DNA of 64,000 bases from Photobacterium aphoticum (GTDB lineage: Bacteria > Pseudomonadota > Gammaproteobacteria > Enterobacterales > Vibrionaceae). The stretch spans positions 1 through 64,000 of the forward strand of contig NZ_LDOV01000002.1 in NCBI RefSeq assembly GCF_001029435.1, written 5' to 3'. The notes below the pieces were generated by a model. The model was not told the origin of the DNA, made no database searches, and saw nothing but the letters and a program-made list of their open reading frames with translations. A program made the translations under genes and the position numbers. How positions within the stretch are numbered: the stretch's first letter is position 1; the number at the start of each line of letters is the position of its first letter. Of this stretch, positions 30,452 to 43,220 are shown in pieces.

Positions 30452-30811
30452 TCACTGCTCCGTCATATAATGCACGCACGCCTGCAGCTGCATCACATGA
30501 CTCTGTGCCAGCTGGCGACGCAGCGGCACCGGTAGCTGAGCATACAAGCGTGGCAATGCCTGTATGTCATCCTGCCATTCCCCCTGCGGTAACGGTGAGA
30601 TCTGCTCGCCGATAAACCACGCGAACGGACGTTGCGTCAGGATGGCAATGCTAAGCAGGGTCGTCACCCGAGGCTCGGTTTTACCGGATTCCAGATCCAG
30701 ATATGTCTGCCGGGCAATGTCTAACTGCTTGGCCATCGCGACTTGCGAGATCCCTTTTGCTTCGCGAGCCGCCTTGATCCGTTGCGCGATCTGCATTTTG
30801 ATGGTGTCCAT
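30452..30811 (-). CDS. Small XRE-family regulator (copy 1)
   Basis: 119 residues. An N-terminal helix-turn-helix of the XRE/Cro type (about 6-62) contains KGISQVAMAKQLDIARQTY; the tail of about 55 residues is not recognised but ends in a helix-rich RRQLAQSHVMQLQACVHY. The ATG at 30811 has AAGGGG seven bases upstream; an ATG at 30829 would extend it by six residues. It is paralogous to the gene at 31038-31415 (shared ARQTYLDLESGKTEP / ARQTYLDLETGKTEP). Convergent with ilvA. Target genes unknown; a palindrome GTCATAATGAC lies at 30868-30878 upstream. Confidence 0.85.
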   Translation of the reverse strand: MDTIKMQIAQRIKAAREAKGISQVAMAKQLDIARQTYLDLESGKTEPRVTTLLSIAILTQRPFAWFIGEQISPLPQGEWQDDIQALPRLYAQLPVPLRRQLAQSHVMQLQACVHYMTEQ

Positions 30812-30867
30812 TTTGTACCCCTTGAACACGTGTACTGAGCCTGACTCCAGACAAAAACAGGCCGCAC

Positions 30868-30878
30868 GTCATAATGAC
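30868..30878. promoter_or_regulatory. Palindrome upstream of XRE copy 1
   Basis: GTCAT-A-ATGAC, perfect 5-base arms, 57 bases before the start codon. It shares CATAATGA with the palindrome upstream of XRE copy 2. Candidate operator only. Confidence 0.4.
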
Positions 30879-31037
30879 AAGTGACTCAGTATCGCTACAG
30901 ATAAGGGCAGAAACGACCGATAATCCTGAAAAACGTGACCCGCAAAGACTCATGCCTGATTAACCAGACACCCGGTAAAACCACATGTCTAACATTCATA
31001 ACACAGCGTGCTGATCTCTTAGGCACAATACACGCAC

Positions 31038-31415
31038 TTATTTGTCACGCTGTGTCAGCGCCCGCGTGTATTCAGCCATAAAGCCAGCCAGATTAATGCT
31101 TTGCTGCAAAATCACATTGCGCGCGGAGTGGGGCAGGCGACTGAAATACTGCAGCAAGCGATCGATCTCTTCCTTGTATTCACTTTCCAAGATCTCAATG
31201 CCTTCATCGCCATACACAAACCAGGTCAGTGGCCGCTCAGTGATCTCCGAGATTTCAGACAGCACACGCACTTTCGGCTCGGTTTTGCCGGTTTCCAAGT
31301 CCAGGTAAGTCTGCCGGGCCACTTTCAGTTGCTGCGCCATATGGACCTGTGTCAGCCCTTTCCATTCCCGGGCTTCTTTAATGCGTGCCGCTATCTTCGC
31401 TTTCGGATCTGTCAT
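31038..31415 (-). CDS. Small XRE-family regulator (copy 2)
   Basis: 125 residues. An XRE helix-turn-helix (about 7-62) with KGLTQVHMAQQLKVARQTY is followed by a 60-residue helical tail that aligns with copy 1 around FSRLPHSARNVILQQSINLAGFMAEY. The start at 31415 is fixed by a strong GGAGGT seven bases upstream; the longer reading from 31514 lacks similarity. Same orientation as copy 1, separated by 226 bases, suggesting tandem duplication. Function unknown; single-domain regulators of this kind often regulate themselves or a neighbour. Confidence 0.87.
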   Translation of the reverse strand: MTDPKAKIAARIKEAREWKGLTQVHMAQQLKVARQTYLDLETGKTEPKVRVLSEISEITERPLTWFVYGDEGIEILESEYKEEIDRLLQYFSRLPHSARNVILQQSINLAGFMAEYTRALTQRDK

Positions 31416-31433
31416 GTCACACCTCCTGTTACC

Positions 31434-31449
31434 GCATAATGAATAATGC
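31434..31449. promoter_or_regulatory. Palindrome upstream of XRE copy 2
   Basis: Imperfect 16-base palindrome GCATAATGAATAATGC directly upstream of the ribosome-binding site. It contains CATAATGA, also found in the palindrome upstream of copy 1. Candidate operator. Confidence 0.4.
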
Positions 31450-31520
31450 CTAACTTTCATTACTAGGATGCACAACATAAGCCAACTTGCCGCCAATCTA
31501 TAAAACACTAACAAAACAGA

Positions 31521-31680
31521 ACGTTAGCCATTAACGTCAACATGGCTGTTGTATAATGAGTTGCATATCGTCACGACTTACCCGCCCATTCCCATTTCGC
31601 AAAAAGCGCAGACAAGCCTGTCTAGAGAATAGTCGGCTCCCCGCACTCGCGGCATAAAAAAAGCACCCCGCAGGGTGCTT
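31521..31680 (+). ncRNA. Candidate small RNA antiparallel to glmS terminator
   Basis: Plus-strand TATAAT (31552-31557) with TTAACG (31531-31536, 15-base spacer) is preceded by the inverted repeat ACGTTA-GCCAT-TAACGT (31521-31537). No ORF follows. The next 120 bases contain short hairpins (AGACA / TGTCT at 31610-31623; CCGC / GCGG at 31640-31651) and end at the hairpin 31661-31680 plus TTCTTC. Promoter, hairpins and end suggest a transcript of about 115 bases, but no known RNA family was recognised. Confidence 0.3.
31655..31680 (-). terminator. Terminator after glmS
   Basis: On the minus strand: GCACCC-TGCG-GGGTGC followed by seven T (complement of 31655-31661). Ends the deoR-glmS transcript. 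Confidence 0.9.
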
Positions 31681-31699
31681 CTTCACGATATGAGACGGT

Positions 31700-33535
31700 T
31701 TATTCCACCGTCACCGCTTTGGCCAGGTTACGCGGCTGATCCACATCGGTCCCTTTGATCAGGGCAACATGGTAGGACAGCAACTGCATCGGCACGGTGT
31801 AGAAGATCGGGGCAATCACCTCATCCACTCGTGGCATGGTGATGATCTTCATGCCTTCGCACGCTTCAAAACCGGCTTCGCTATCAGCAAACACATACAG
31901 CAGGCCGCCACGGGCGCGCACTTCTTCAATGTTGGACTTCAGTTTTTCCAGCAAGTCATTGGTCGGGGCCACCACAATCACCGGCATGTCAGCATCAATC
32001 AGCGCCAACGGACCGTGTTTCAGCTCACCCGCCGCATACGCTTCGGCATGAATGTACGAAATCTCTTTCAGCTTCAGAGACGCTTCCACCGCAATCGGGT
32101 AGAACTCGCCACGGCCCAGGAACAAAGCATGGTGCTTATCGGCAAAGTCTTCGGCCAGTTGCTCAATCGGCTTGTCAAACGCCAGCGCTTTTTCGATTTG
32201 GGTCGGCAGGGCATGCAACGCATCCACGATCTGCTGCTCTTTGGCGCGATCAATGGTGCCTTTTTCTTTCCCCAAAGCGGTCACGAACATCAGCAAGGCC
32301 ACCAGCTGAGTGGTGAAGGCTTTGGTGGAGGCCACACCAATTTCCGTGCCGGCACGGGTCATGAATGCCAGATCCGATTCACGCACCAAAGAAGAGCCTG
32401 CCACGTTACACACCGTCATCGCGGACATGTAGCCTTTCTCTTTGGCCAGACGCAACGCCGCTAACGTATCGGCGGTTTCACCGGATTGCGACAGGGTGAT
32501 CAACAAACTGTTCGGACGGGTCACGAACGGGCGGTAACGGAACTCTGAGGCGATTTCCACATCACAGCTGACACCGGCCATGGCTTCAAACCAGTAACGT
32601 GCCACCATACCGGCATTGTACGACGTACCACACGCGACAATTTGCACGTGCTCAACGTTCTCCAGAATATCCTTCGCACCGCTGCCGATGCTTTCTACCA
32701 CCACAGAGCCGTTGCTGATACGGCCTTCCATGGTGTTGATCAACGCGCTTGGCTGCTCATAGATTTCTTTTTGCATGTAGTGACGGTACTGACCTTTGTC
32801 AGCCGCATCCTGCTGCAGGTTCGATTCATGCACCTCACGCACGACCGCTTCACCGGTCGCATCAAACACATTCACTGAACGACGGGTAATTTCGGCCACG
32901 TCACCTTCTTCCAGGAACATGAAACGGCGAGTGACGTTCAACAGCGCCAGCTGATCAGAGGCGAGGAAGTTTTCTCCCACACCCAAGCCAATCACTAACG
33001 GGCTGCCAGAGCGGGCGACGACCACGCGTTCCGGGTCACGGCGATCCATGACCACAGTGCCGTATGCACCTTCCAGCTGCGCCACGGTTTTCTGCACGGC
33101 TTCCAGCAGGGTCGCGGAAGTGCGCAATTCCCACTCCACTAAGTGAGCAATCACTTCGGTATCGGTTTGTGAGGTGAAGGTGTAGCCTCGGCCCACCAGC
33201 AGATCACGCAGCACTTCATGGTTTTCAATAATGCCGTTGTGTACCAGCGCAATGTGTTCACCGGACATGTGGGGATGGGCGTTAGCTTCTGACGGCTCGC
33301 CGTGCGTCGCCCAACGGGTATGCGCAATACCGGTGCCGCCCACCAACGGGGAAGCGTCGACCGCGTCTGCCAGCTCTTGGACTTTGCCAAGACGACGGAC
33401 ACGCTGCAGATGGCCCTGTGGATCCACCACTGCCACACCGGCCGAGTCATAGCCTCGGTATTCCAAACGGCGTAAGCCTTCGATCAAAATCTCTGCCACA
33501 TCACGCTGCGCTACCGCACCCACGATCCCACACAT
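31700..33535 (-). CDS. glmS: Glucosamine-6-phosphate synthase (isomerising)
   Basis: Makes GlcN-6-P from fructose-6-P and glutamine, the entry step to UDP-GlcNAc for peptidoglycan and LPS. 611 residues: N-terminal glutaminase domain with the nucleophile Cys directly after Met ([10 protein letters not shown]) and EYRGYDSAG; two SIS sugar-isomerase domains in the C-terminal half ([10 protein letters not shown] around 350); terminal [11 protein letters not shown]. It lies 17 bases downstream of the DeoR gene, so probably one transcript. No ribozyme of the Gram-positive glmS type is apparent. Confidence 0.97.
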   Translation of the reverse strand: MCGIVGAVAQRDVAEILIEGLRRLEYRGYDSAGVAVVDPQGHLQRVRRLGKVQELADAVDASPLVGGTGIAHTRWATHGEPSEANAHPHMSGEHIALVHNGIIENHEVLRDLLVGRGYTFTSQTDTEVIAHLVEWELRTSATLLEAVQKTVAQLEGAYGTVVMDRRDPERVVVARSGSPLVIGLGVGENFLASDQLALLNVTRRFMFLEEGDVAEITRRSVNVFDATGEAVVREVHESNLQQDAADKGQYRHYMQKEIYEQPSALINTMEGRISNGSVVVESIGSGAKDILENVEHVQIVACGTSYNAGMVARYWFEAMAGVSCDVEIASEFRYRPFVTRPNSLLITLSQSGETADTLAALRLAKEKGYMSAMTVCNVAGSSLVRESDLAFMTRAGTEIGVASTKAFTTQLVALLMFVTALGKEKGTIDRAKEQQIVDALHALPTQIEKALAFDKPIEQLAEDFADKHHALFLGRGEFYPIAVEASLKLKEISYIHAEAYAAGELKHGPLALIDADMPVIVVAPTNDLLEKLKSNIEEVRARGGLLYVFADSEAGFEACEGMKIITMPRVDEVIAPIFYTVPMQLLSYHVALIKGTDVDQPRNLAKAVTVE

Positions 33536-33552
33536 AGTTGTTCACTCCTAAA

Positions 33553-34320
33553 TTATGCGTCTGTCGCGCAAATCACTTGCACGCCATGTTGTTCAATCTG
33601 TTGTTTCGCAACCATGTCCAACCCGTCATCGGTGATCAGGGTATTGATACTGTCCCACGGCAACTCCAGGTTCGGGATCTTACGTCCAACCTTGGTGGAC
33701 TCCACCATCACCACAACCTCACGAGCGACCTCTGCCATAACGCGACTCAAACCGACCAGCTCATTAAAAGTTGTAGTCCCTCGATCGGTATCTATGCCAT
33801 CAGCACCGATAAAAAGTTGATCGAAGTCATACGAGCGCAGTACCGATTCCGCCACCTGGCCCTGAAAGGCTTCGGAATGGGGATCCCAGGTACCGCCGGT
33901 CATCAGCAGGGTAGGCTCGTTTTCCAACTCATTGAGCGCATTGGCGATGTTCAATGAATTGGTCATCACCACCAGCCCGTGTTTGTCGCCCAGCAGGCTC
34001 AACAACGCGGCAGTGGTGCTGCCACTGTCAATGATGATGCGGTTATGGTCACGGATCCGGGCAGCGGCCGCTTTGGCGATCGCTAACTTACGAACCGAAA
34101 CCTGTTCTTCCACTTCACTGACCATTTCAGTCGGGATCGCCACCGCGCCACCGTAGCGGCGCAGCAACAGGCCATTTTTTTCAAGTGCAGCCAGATCTTT
34201 ACGGATGGTCACCTCGGAGGTCGCAAAGTGTTTGGCCAGTGAATCCACACTGACTTCGCCCTGCTCATTGACCATCGCCAGGATCGAATGGCGACGTTGT
34301 TGGGTATTTCTCTTGGACAT
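33553..34320 (-). CDS. DeoR-family transcriptional regulator upstream of glmS
   Basis: 255 residues. The N-terminal DeoR helix-turn-helix (about 6-60) has VSVDSLAKHFATSEVTIRKDLAALEKNGLLLRRYGGA; the C-terminal sugar-phosphate sensor domain has IIIDSGSTTAALL and FIGADGID. The position between glmU and glmS, cotranscribed with glmS, suggests control of amino-sugar synthesis. A comparable glmU-deoR-glmS arrangement is known in pseudomonads. Its inducer is not known. Confidence 0.88.
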   Translation of the reverse strand: MSKRNTQQRRHSILAMVNEQGEVSVDSLAKHFATSEVTIRKDLAALEKNGLLLRRYGGAVAIPTEMVSEVEEQVSVRKLAIAKAAAARIRDHNRIIIDSGSTTAALLSLLGDKHGLVVMTNSLNIANALNELENEPTLLMTGGTWDPHSEAFQGQVAESVLRSYDFDQLFIGADGIDTDRGTTTFNELVGLSRVMAEVAREVVVMVESTKVGRKIPNLELPWDSINTLITDDGLDMVAKQQIEQHGVQVICATDA

Positions 34321-34342
34321 GTAATTACGAACTGATAGCTAT

Positions 34343-34361
34343 AAGTTTCGATATGAAAGTT
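34343..34361. promoter_or_regulatory. Candidate DeoR-type operator
   Basis: Inverted repeat AAGTTTCGATATGAAAGTT, one mismatch in 7-base arms, 23-41 bases upstream of the DeoR gene start. TTTC-N-GAAA repeats are typical of AgaR/GlpR-type sites. Autoregulation of deoR-glmS is inferred. Confidence 0.4.
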
Positions 34362-34492
34362 ATGTTAGCAGAGCAAAACTTTTGCGATCAAGCCCGCACA
34401 ATTAATTTTTTAGACGAAAGAAGAGGTTAGCCAGAAAGTGGCAAGAAAGGAGGGAGACTCGGCACTCGGAAAATGGTTCGCCAGAAACAACA

Positions 34493-34516
34493 AAGGCAAG
34501 GGTTGCCCCTTGCCTT
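34493..34516 (-). terminator. Probable terminator after glmU
   Basis: Nine-base stem AAGGCAAGG / CCTTGCCTT (34493-34516, 6-base loop). On the minus strand the following tract is TTGTTGTTT, T-rich but interrupted, so termination may be partial. Confidence 0.65.
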
Positions 34517-34538
34517 GAGATGTTGCGGTCAGTCAGAA

Positions 34539-35900
34539 TTACTTCTGCTTCACCGGACGTTTCCAGCCTTTGATGGTACGGGCTGGTGCGCGAGTGATCA
34601 CTAACTCGCCTTCACCGATATCACGGTTAATCGTCGCGCCCGCACCAATAGTGGCGCCTTTGGCCACGTTCACCGGCGCGATCAATTGGGTATCAGAGCC
34701 GACAAACACGTCATCACCGATCACGGTCTTGAACTTATTGGCACCGTCGTAGTTACAGGTGATGGTACCGGCACCGATGTTCACGCGCGCGCCAATTTCC
34801 GCATCACCCAGGTACGTCAGGTGGTTGGCTTTAGAGCCTTGGCCCAAACGCGCCTGTTTCACTTCCACGAAGTTACCCACGTGCGCATCGTTCAACAGCT
34901 CAGCGCCAGGACGCAAGCGGCTGAATGGCCCCACCGTACAGTCTTCACCCACGGTCGCCCCTTCAATCACGCTGTAAGGACGCACAATAGTATTGTCATC
35001 GATTTCACAGTCTTTCAGTACACAACCGGCACCAATCACCACGTTGTTACCCAGCGACACGCTGCCTTCGATGATCACGTTCACGTCAATCTCAACGTCG
35101 GTACCGCACTGCAGCTCACCGCGTAAATCAAAACGTGCCGGATCACGCAGCATCACGCCTTGTTCCAACAGACGCTCAGCCTGCATGGCCTGGAAAGCAC
35201 GCTCCAGCTTCGCCAGCTGAATACGGTTGTTTACGCCTTCCACTTCAATCGCACGCACCGGGTGCACCGCTTCCACCGCACGACCTTCGTTGTGCGCGAT
35301 TTCAATGATGTCGGTCAGGTAGTATTCGCCCTGCGCGTTGTCGTTTTTCAGCGACGACAACCAGCGTTTCAAATCGCCACCATTGGCCACCATCACACCG
35401 GTGTTGATTTCTTTGATCAGCTTCTGCTCTTCGCTGGCATCTTTTTGCTCCACAATCGCCACCACCGGGCCATTGCGACGCACGATACGGCCGTAGCCCG
35501 TTGGATCGTCCAGGACCACGGTCAGCAGGGCAATACCGCCCGCCGGTTGCGCATCCAACAGGTTTTCCAGCGTTTCTGCGCTGATCAGCGGCACATCACC
35601 GTACAGGATCAGGACTTTCTCATCGTCAGCCAGCGCTGGACACGCTTGATTCACCGCATGACCGGTACCCAGCTGCTCTGCCTGCAACACCCACTGTACC
35701 GGCTCATCCGCCAGTACCGCTTGCATTTGATCGCCACCGTGGCCATAAACCAGGTGTACGTTGTTGGCACCGAGACCGACACAGGTATCAATCACGTGTT
35801 TTGCCATCGGCTTACCGGCCAAGGTGTGTAATACCTTTGGCAGATTAGAGTACATGCGGGTTCCCTTACCCGCCGCCAAGATCACAGCACTGAAGCTCAT
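34539..35900 (-). CDS. glmU: Bifunctional UDP-GlcNAc pyrophosphorylase / GlcN-1-P acetyltransferase
   Basis: Acetylates GlcN-1-P and then makes UDP-GlcNAc. 453 residues from the ATG at 35900 (a GTG two codons earlier is possible). The N-terminal uridyltransferase carries LAAGKGTRM (8-16) and PKVLH with the catalytic Lys; the C-terminal left-handed beta-helix acetyltransferase covers about 250-453 with regular hexapeptides. It lies between the ATP synthase operon and deoR-glmS with its own promoter candidate and terminator. Confidence 0.97.
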   Translation of the reverse strand: MSFSAVILAAGKGTRMYSNLPKVLHTLAGKPMAKHVIDTCVGLGANNVHLVYGHGGDQMQAVLADEPVQWVLQAEQLGTGHAVNQACPALADDEKVLILYGDVPLISAETLENLLDAQPAGGIALLTVVLDDPTGYGRIVRRNGPVVAIVEQKDASEEQKLIKEINTGVMVANGGDLKRWLSSLKNDNAQGEYYLTDIIEIAHNEGRAVEAVHPVRAIEVEGVNNRIQLAKLERAFQAMQAERLLEQGVMLRDPARFDLRGELQCGTDVEIDVNVIIEGSVSLGNNVVIGAGCVLKDCEIDDNTIVRPYSVIEGATVGEDCTVGPFSRLRPGAELLNDAHVGNFVEVKQARLGQGSKANHLTYLGDAEIGARVNIGAGTITCNYDGANKFKTVIGDDVFVGSDTQLIAPVNVAKGATIGAGATINRDIGEGELVITRAPARTIKGWKRPVKQK

Positions 35901-35946
35901 AATCACCTATTCCTCTTGGTGCATATTTAAAGTCATCACTTTCCGC

Positions 35947-35975
35947 ATTGTATCGACTTGCAGCAAGTGGGTTAA
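35947..35975 (-). promoter_or_regulatory. Probable glmU promoter
   Basis: On the minus strand TTAACC (complement of 35970-35975), 17-base spacer, TACAAT (complement of 35947-35952). It is about 47 bases before the glmU start. Confidence 0.5.
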
Positions 35976-36068
35976 GAAAAAACGTTGTTTTTTTCTTATC
36001 TCAGCAAGAGTATGCCACTTTCGCATATTCGCTACTATGACATGCTTTTCATCTCAAAAAAAGCGGAT

Positions 36069-36098
36069 AAAAAAAGCGACCCGAGGGTCGCTTTTTTA
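36069..36098 (-). terminator. Terminator of the ATP synthase operon
   Basis: AGCGACC-CGAG-GGTCGCT (36075-36092) flanked by A and T runs; a strong terminator for atpIBEFHAGDC on the minus strand, symmetric enough to work both ways. Confidence 0.93.
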
Positions 36099-36112
36099 CA
36101 TCGTCTGCCGAA

Positions 36113-36535
36113 TTAGCGGGCTTTTTTAGTCAGCTCGATAACACGAAGCTGAGCAATGGCCTTCGCCAGATCACTGGCTGCCTGGGCAAAGTCGATATCA
36201 CCGTGCTGATTGTGGATTCGCTCCTCAGCCTGGCGTTTTGCTTCTTCCGCTTTCGCCGCATCCAGATCCTGACCACGAATCGCCGTGTCAGCCAGTACGG
36301 TCACCGCACTTGGCTGCACTTCCAGCATGCCGCCGGAAAGGTAAATCACCTCTTCGTCGCCATTCTGTTTCACGATGCGGACCATGCCCGGCGTGATAGC
36401 GGTCAGCAGCGGGGTGTGACCTGCGTGAATACCCAGTTCACCTTCGCTACCGGTCACCTGAATGTTTGCCGCACGACCAGAGAACAGACTTTTCTCTGCG
36501 CTAACAACGTCCAGATGGAAGGTTATCGCTGCCAT
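36113..36535 (-). CDS. atpC: ATP synthase F1 subunit epsilon
   Basis: 140 residues, the usual gammaproteobacterial length. N-terminal beta-barrel (about 1-86; [30 protein letters not shown]) and C-terminal helical hairpin (about 90-138) that can inhibit ATP hydrolysis. Central-stalk subunit binding gamma and the c-ring. Last gene of the operon, 17 bases after atpD. Confidence 0.96.
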   Translation of the reverse strand: MAAITFHLDVVSAEKSLFSGRAANIQVTGSEGELGIHAGHTPLLTAITPGMVRIVKQNGDEEVIYLSGGMLEVQPSAVTVLADTAIRGQDLDAAKAEEAKRQAEERIHNQHGDIDFAQAASDLAKAIAQLRVIELTKKAR

Positions 36536-36552
36536 ATCGCCTCCTACTTAGC

Positions 36553-38858
<2,306 letters not shown>

Positions 38859-38902
38859 CGTTACTCTCCGTTAGTGGGTGATCGCACGCGATCACCAACC
38901 AA

Positions 38903-40444
38903 TTACCAAGTCTGGGTCGCTTTGAAATCTTCAACCAGTTTCACGAACTGAGCTTCGATTTCATCATTCCAAGCACCCGTTTCATCAATCTGAGACACTA
39001 GCTCAGCAAATTGACCTTTGGCGTATGAAAGCAACGCAGCTTCGAAGTCCGCCAGCTTAGTCAGCTCAACGTCGTTCAAGTAGCCTTTTTCAGCCGCAAA
39101 AATCACCACCGCCTGCTCAAACACAGACATTGGCGCGTATTGCTTCTGCTTCATCAGCTCAGTCACTTTCTGACCGTGATTCAGCTGCTTCTTAGTTGCT
39201 TCATCAAGGTCAGACGAGAACTGGGCAAACGCCGCCAGTTCACGGTACTGTGCAAGAGCCGTACGGATACCGCCAGACAGTTTCTTGATGATCTTGGTTT
39301 GTGCCGCACCACCTACACGCGATACAGAGATACCTGGGTCAACCGCTGGACGAATACCGGCGTTGAACAGTTCTGTTTGCAGGAAGATCTGGCCATCTGT
39401 GATAGAGATAACGTTGGTCGGTACGAATGCCGATACGTCACCCGCTTGCGTTTCGATAATCGGAAGCGCAGTCAGTGAGCCTGTACGGCCTTTCACTTCA
39501 CCGTTGGTGAACTTCTCTACGTAGTGTTCGCTAACACGTGCTGCACGCTCTAGAAGGCGAGAGTGGAGGTAGAAAACGTCACCCGGGAAAGCTTCACGGC
39601 CTGGCGGACGACGTAGCAGTAGAGAGATCTGACGGTAAGCAACAGCCTGCTTAGACAGGTCATCGTACACGATCAGGGCATCTTCACCACGGTCACGGAA
39701 GTACTCACCCATTGCACAGCCAGAGTATGGCGCTAGGTACTGCAGGGCAGCCGCTTCAGAGGCAGACGCAACAACAACGATAGTATTAGACAGGGCACCG
39801 TGCTCTTCTAGCTTGCGCACAACGTTAGCAATGGTCGACGCTTTCTGGCCGATTGCTACGTAAACAGAGTAGATACCTGAATTTTTCTGGTTGATGATGG
39901 CATCGATCGCCATCGCCGTTTTACCGATCTGACGGTCACCGATGATCAGCTCACGCTGGCCACGGCCGATTGGGATCATTGAGTCAACGGCTTTGTAGCC
40001 TGTCTGTACAGGCTGATCAACCGATTTACGGTCGATAACACCCGGTGCAATCACTTCTACAGGCGAGAATGTCTCAGCCTCGATTGGACCTTTACCATCG
40101 ATTGGCTCACCCAGTGTGTTCACCACACGACCAAGCAGGGCTTTACCTACTGGTACTTCAAGGATACGGCCAGTACCTGTTACTTTCATGCCTTCCTGAA
40201 GGTCAGCATAAGGGCCCATCACAACCGCACCGACCGAGTCACGCTCAAGGTTCAGTGCCAGTGCAAAACGGCCACCAGGTAGTTCAATCATTTCACCTTG
40301 CATTACATCAGCAAGGCCATGGATACGAATGATACCGTCACTCACAGAGATGATAGTACCTTCGTTACGCGCTTCACTTACAACGTTGAAGTTTTCAATA
40401 CGCTGTTTGATCAGTGCGCTAATTTCCGTGGAATTAAGTTGCAT
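38903..40444 (-). CDS. atpA: ATP synthase F1 subunit alpha
   Basis: 513 residues from the ATG at 40444, identical in length to E. coli AtpA; an upstream ATG at 40459 would add five residues. N-terminal [19 protein letters not shown] binds the delta/b stator. Walker A GDRQIGKT near 169-176 and [13 protein letters not shown] follow, with the conserved Arg finger in the [10 protein letters not shown] region. Non-catalytic nucleotide-binding subunit alternating with beta. Confidence 0.97.
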   Translation of the reverse strand: MQLNSTEISALIKQRIENFNVVSEARNEGTIISVSDGIIRIHGLADVMQGEMIELPGGRFALALNLERDSVGAVVMGPYADLQEGMKVTGTGRILEVPVGKALLGRVVNTLGEPIDGKGPIEAETFSPVEVIAPGVIDRKSVDQPVQTGYKAVDSMIPIGRGQRELIIGDRQIGKTAMAIDAIINQKNSGIYSVYVAIGQKASTIANVVRKLEEHGALSNTIVVVASASEAAALQYLAPYSGCAMGEYFRDRGEDALIVYDDLSKQAVAYRQISLLLRRPPGREAFPGDVFYLHSRLLERAARVSEHYVEKFTNGEVKGRTGSLTALPIIETQAGDVSAFVPTNVISITDGQIFLQTELFNAGIRPAVDPGISVSRVGGAAQTKIIKKLSGGIRTALAQYRELAAFAQFSSDLDEATKKQLNHGQKVTELMKQKQYAPMSVFEQAVVIFAAEKGYLNDVELTKLADFEAALLSYAKGQFAELVSQIDETGAWNDEIEAQFVKLVEDFKATQTW

Positions 40445-40460
40445 GCTCCAATTCCCCAAA

Positions 40461-40994
40461 TCAAGACTGCAAAGTATCGCTCAGGCGGTCTAGTTTGCCG
40501 CGTACTGAGTTATCGATGACCAAGTCTCCAGCTCTAATTACAACCCCAGCAATCAGGGTCTCGTCTACACTGCAATTCAGCTTCACTTTACGCTCTAGAC
40601 GCTTGGCTAGCTTCTCGCTGATCGCGTCAAGTTGGCTATCGGTCAGTGCAATCGCAGAGATCACAGTGGCATCGATAGTCTTTTCCCACTCGCTTTTCAG
40701 CAGCAGGTACTCGTCACAAACAGCAGGAAGGGCTTTAAGGCGTCCGTTTTCAGCCATCACTCGAAGGAGGTTCTGGCCGAATTCGTTGAGTTGCTCACCG
40801 CACACTGACACGAAAATTTCGGTCAGTTTGTCCGCAGCGAAACCGCTATCAAGGATGTCCTTGATAGTCTCGTTTTTCGCTACTTCGGCAGCAAAGGTGA
40901 GCATTTCCGCCCATTGGGCCAGCTCACCTTTCTCAACCGCAAAGTCAAAAGCTGCTTTAGCGTAGGGGCGTGCGATAGTAGTCATATCCGACAT
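40461..40994 (-). CDS. atpH: ATP synthase F1 subunit delta
   Basis: 177 residues as in E. coli. Six-helix N-terminal domain beginning [22 protein letters not shown]-terminal domain with the conserved [22 protein letters not shown]. It links F1 to the b-subunit stalk. Gap of 16 bases to both atpF and atpA. Confidence 0.97.
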   Translation of the reverse strand: MSDMTTIARPYAKAAFDFAVEKGELAQWAEMLTFAAEVAKNETIKDILDSGFAADKLTEIFVSVCGEQLNEFGQNLLRVMAENGRLKALPAVCDEYLLLKSEWEKTIDATVISAIALTDSQLDAISEKLAKRLERKVKLNCSVDETLIAGVVIRAGDLVIDNSVRGKLDRLSDTLQS

Positions 40995-41010
40995 GTGCTT
41001 GCCCCTTTAA

Positions 41011-41481
41011 TTACAGTTCTGCAGTGACTTTGTTAAGAAGATCAGCGTGCGCATCTTTATCGATAGAACGCTCAATGATTTTCTCAGCACCAATCACAGC
41101 CAGAGTTGCAACTTGTTTTCTTAGCTCATCACGTGCGCGATTACGTTCTGCTTCGATCTCAGCAAGACCTTGGGACAGAATTTTCTCACGCTCAACAAGG
41201 GCTTCCGCCTTTGCTTCATCGATGATCTGAGCTTTGCGCTTATTGGCTTGCTCGACGATCTCAGTTGCAGTACGTTTTGCTTCTTTCAGTTGATCAGAAG
41301 CATTTGACTGCGCCAGGTTCAGGTCTTTGGCAGCGCGATCAGCCGCTGCCAAGCCGTCAGCAATTTTCTTCTGACGTTCTTCAATCGCTTCCATGATTGG
41401 TGGCCATACATATTTCATGCAGAACACCACAAACAGGAAGAAAGAGATTGCCTGACCCAGCAAGGTTGCATTCATATTCAC
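41011..41481 (-). CDS. atpF: ATP synthase Fo subunit b
   Basis: 156 residues. One N-terminal membrane helix (about 5-26, [22 protein letters not shown]) is followed by a long charged, heptad-rich coiled coil (about 30-150) that dimerises as the peripheral stalk. Matches E. coli AtpF in length and ends [18 protein letters not shown]. Confidence 0.97.
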   Translation of the reverse strand: MNMNATLLGQAISFFLFVVFCMKYVWPPIMEAIEERQKKIADGLAAADRAAKDLNLAQSNASDQLKEAKRTATEIVEQANKRKAQIIDEAKAEALVEREKILSQGLAEIEAERNRARDELRKQVATLAVIGAEKIIERSIDKDAHADLLNKVTAEL

Positions 41482-41530
41482 AACGCATCTCCTTAAAAAG
41501 GGTTGCTAGGGTCCGTTCGTTTGTTATGGA

Positions 41531-41842
<312 letters not shown>

Positions 41843-41855
41843 TTACAAATAATCG

Positions 41856-42647
<792 letters not shown>

Positions 42648-42652
42648 TCATC

Positions 42653-43042
42653 CTATTTGTTGTTGTTAATGAATAAAACCGGCCCAAAGATATTGATACC
42701 GAGAGCCAGCAAATAGGTCAGTTTGAGGGGAACAAGTTCCACCTCGACATACAGGTAAACAACGGCAAACAGGATGACTGTGATGAGGATTTTCAACACT
42801 TCACCACCAAAGAAGGACGCCATGATCAACCGGGCCTTGCGGGCACCGCTGAACAAAAACGCACAGGTGGCAAAGGCAGCGTTGGCAATTACAAAAATGC
42901 CCCCGCCGATTAATGCAGAGATTCCCCAGTCAACATTGACAGCAAATGCTGCCATGATGGCCGTTGCTAACACGACGCCAGATTGTAGCAACAGTAACCG
43001 TTTCGCCAATTGGCGTCCCGGTCTAACCAGCGCCGATACCAT
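42653..43042 (-). CDS. atpI: ATP synthase assembly protein AtpI
   Basis: 129 residues from the ATG at 43042 (GAGGAACG upstream); a longer reading from 43114 is not supported by the family. Four hydrophobic helices: LAKRLLLLQSGVVLATAIM, ISALIGGGIFVIANAAF, LKILITVILFAVVYLY, LTYLLALGINIFGPV. Role in c-ring assembly and Mg2+/K+ homeostasis is suggested but not essential in enterics. First gene of the operon. Confidence 0.92.
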   Translation of the reverse strand: MVSALVRPGRQLAKRLLLLQSGVVLATAIMAAFAVNVDWGISALIGGGIFVIANAAFATCAFLFSGARKARLIMASFFGGEVLKILITVILFAVVYLYVEVELVPLKLTYLLALGINIFGPVLFINNNK

Positions 43043-43100
43043 GTATTCGTTCCTCGAGTCCGTTCCTCTGCACATACAGCGTGCTGGGAAAACTGCGAAA

Positions 43101-43133
43101 ATTATACGGCTCATTAGATTGAATGCAATCTAA
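43101..43133 (-). promoter_or_regulatory. Probable atp operon promoter with overlapping inverted repeat
   Basis: On the minus strand TATAAT (complement of 43101-43106) with a weak -35 TTGCAT (complement of 43123-43128, 16-base spacer). An inverted repeat TTAGATTG-AATG-CAATCTAA (43114-43133) covers the spacer and -35. It starts about 60 bases before atpI. Confidence 0.5.
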
Positions 43134-43140
43134 TCGCAGC

Positions 43141-43167
43141 AAAAAAAAGTGTTAGATTTTACAACAC
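43141..43167 (-). terminator. Terminator after parB
   Basis: Short stem GTGTT / AACAC (43149-43167) with a 9-base loop, followed on the minus strand by eight T. A weak stem but strong U run. Confidence 0.6.
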
Positions 43168-43220
43168 AATAACTTGATCACGGCATTGTAAATTTTGCAA
43201 CAATTTATGCACGTTTTGTG

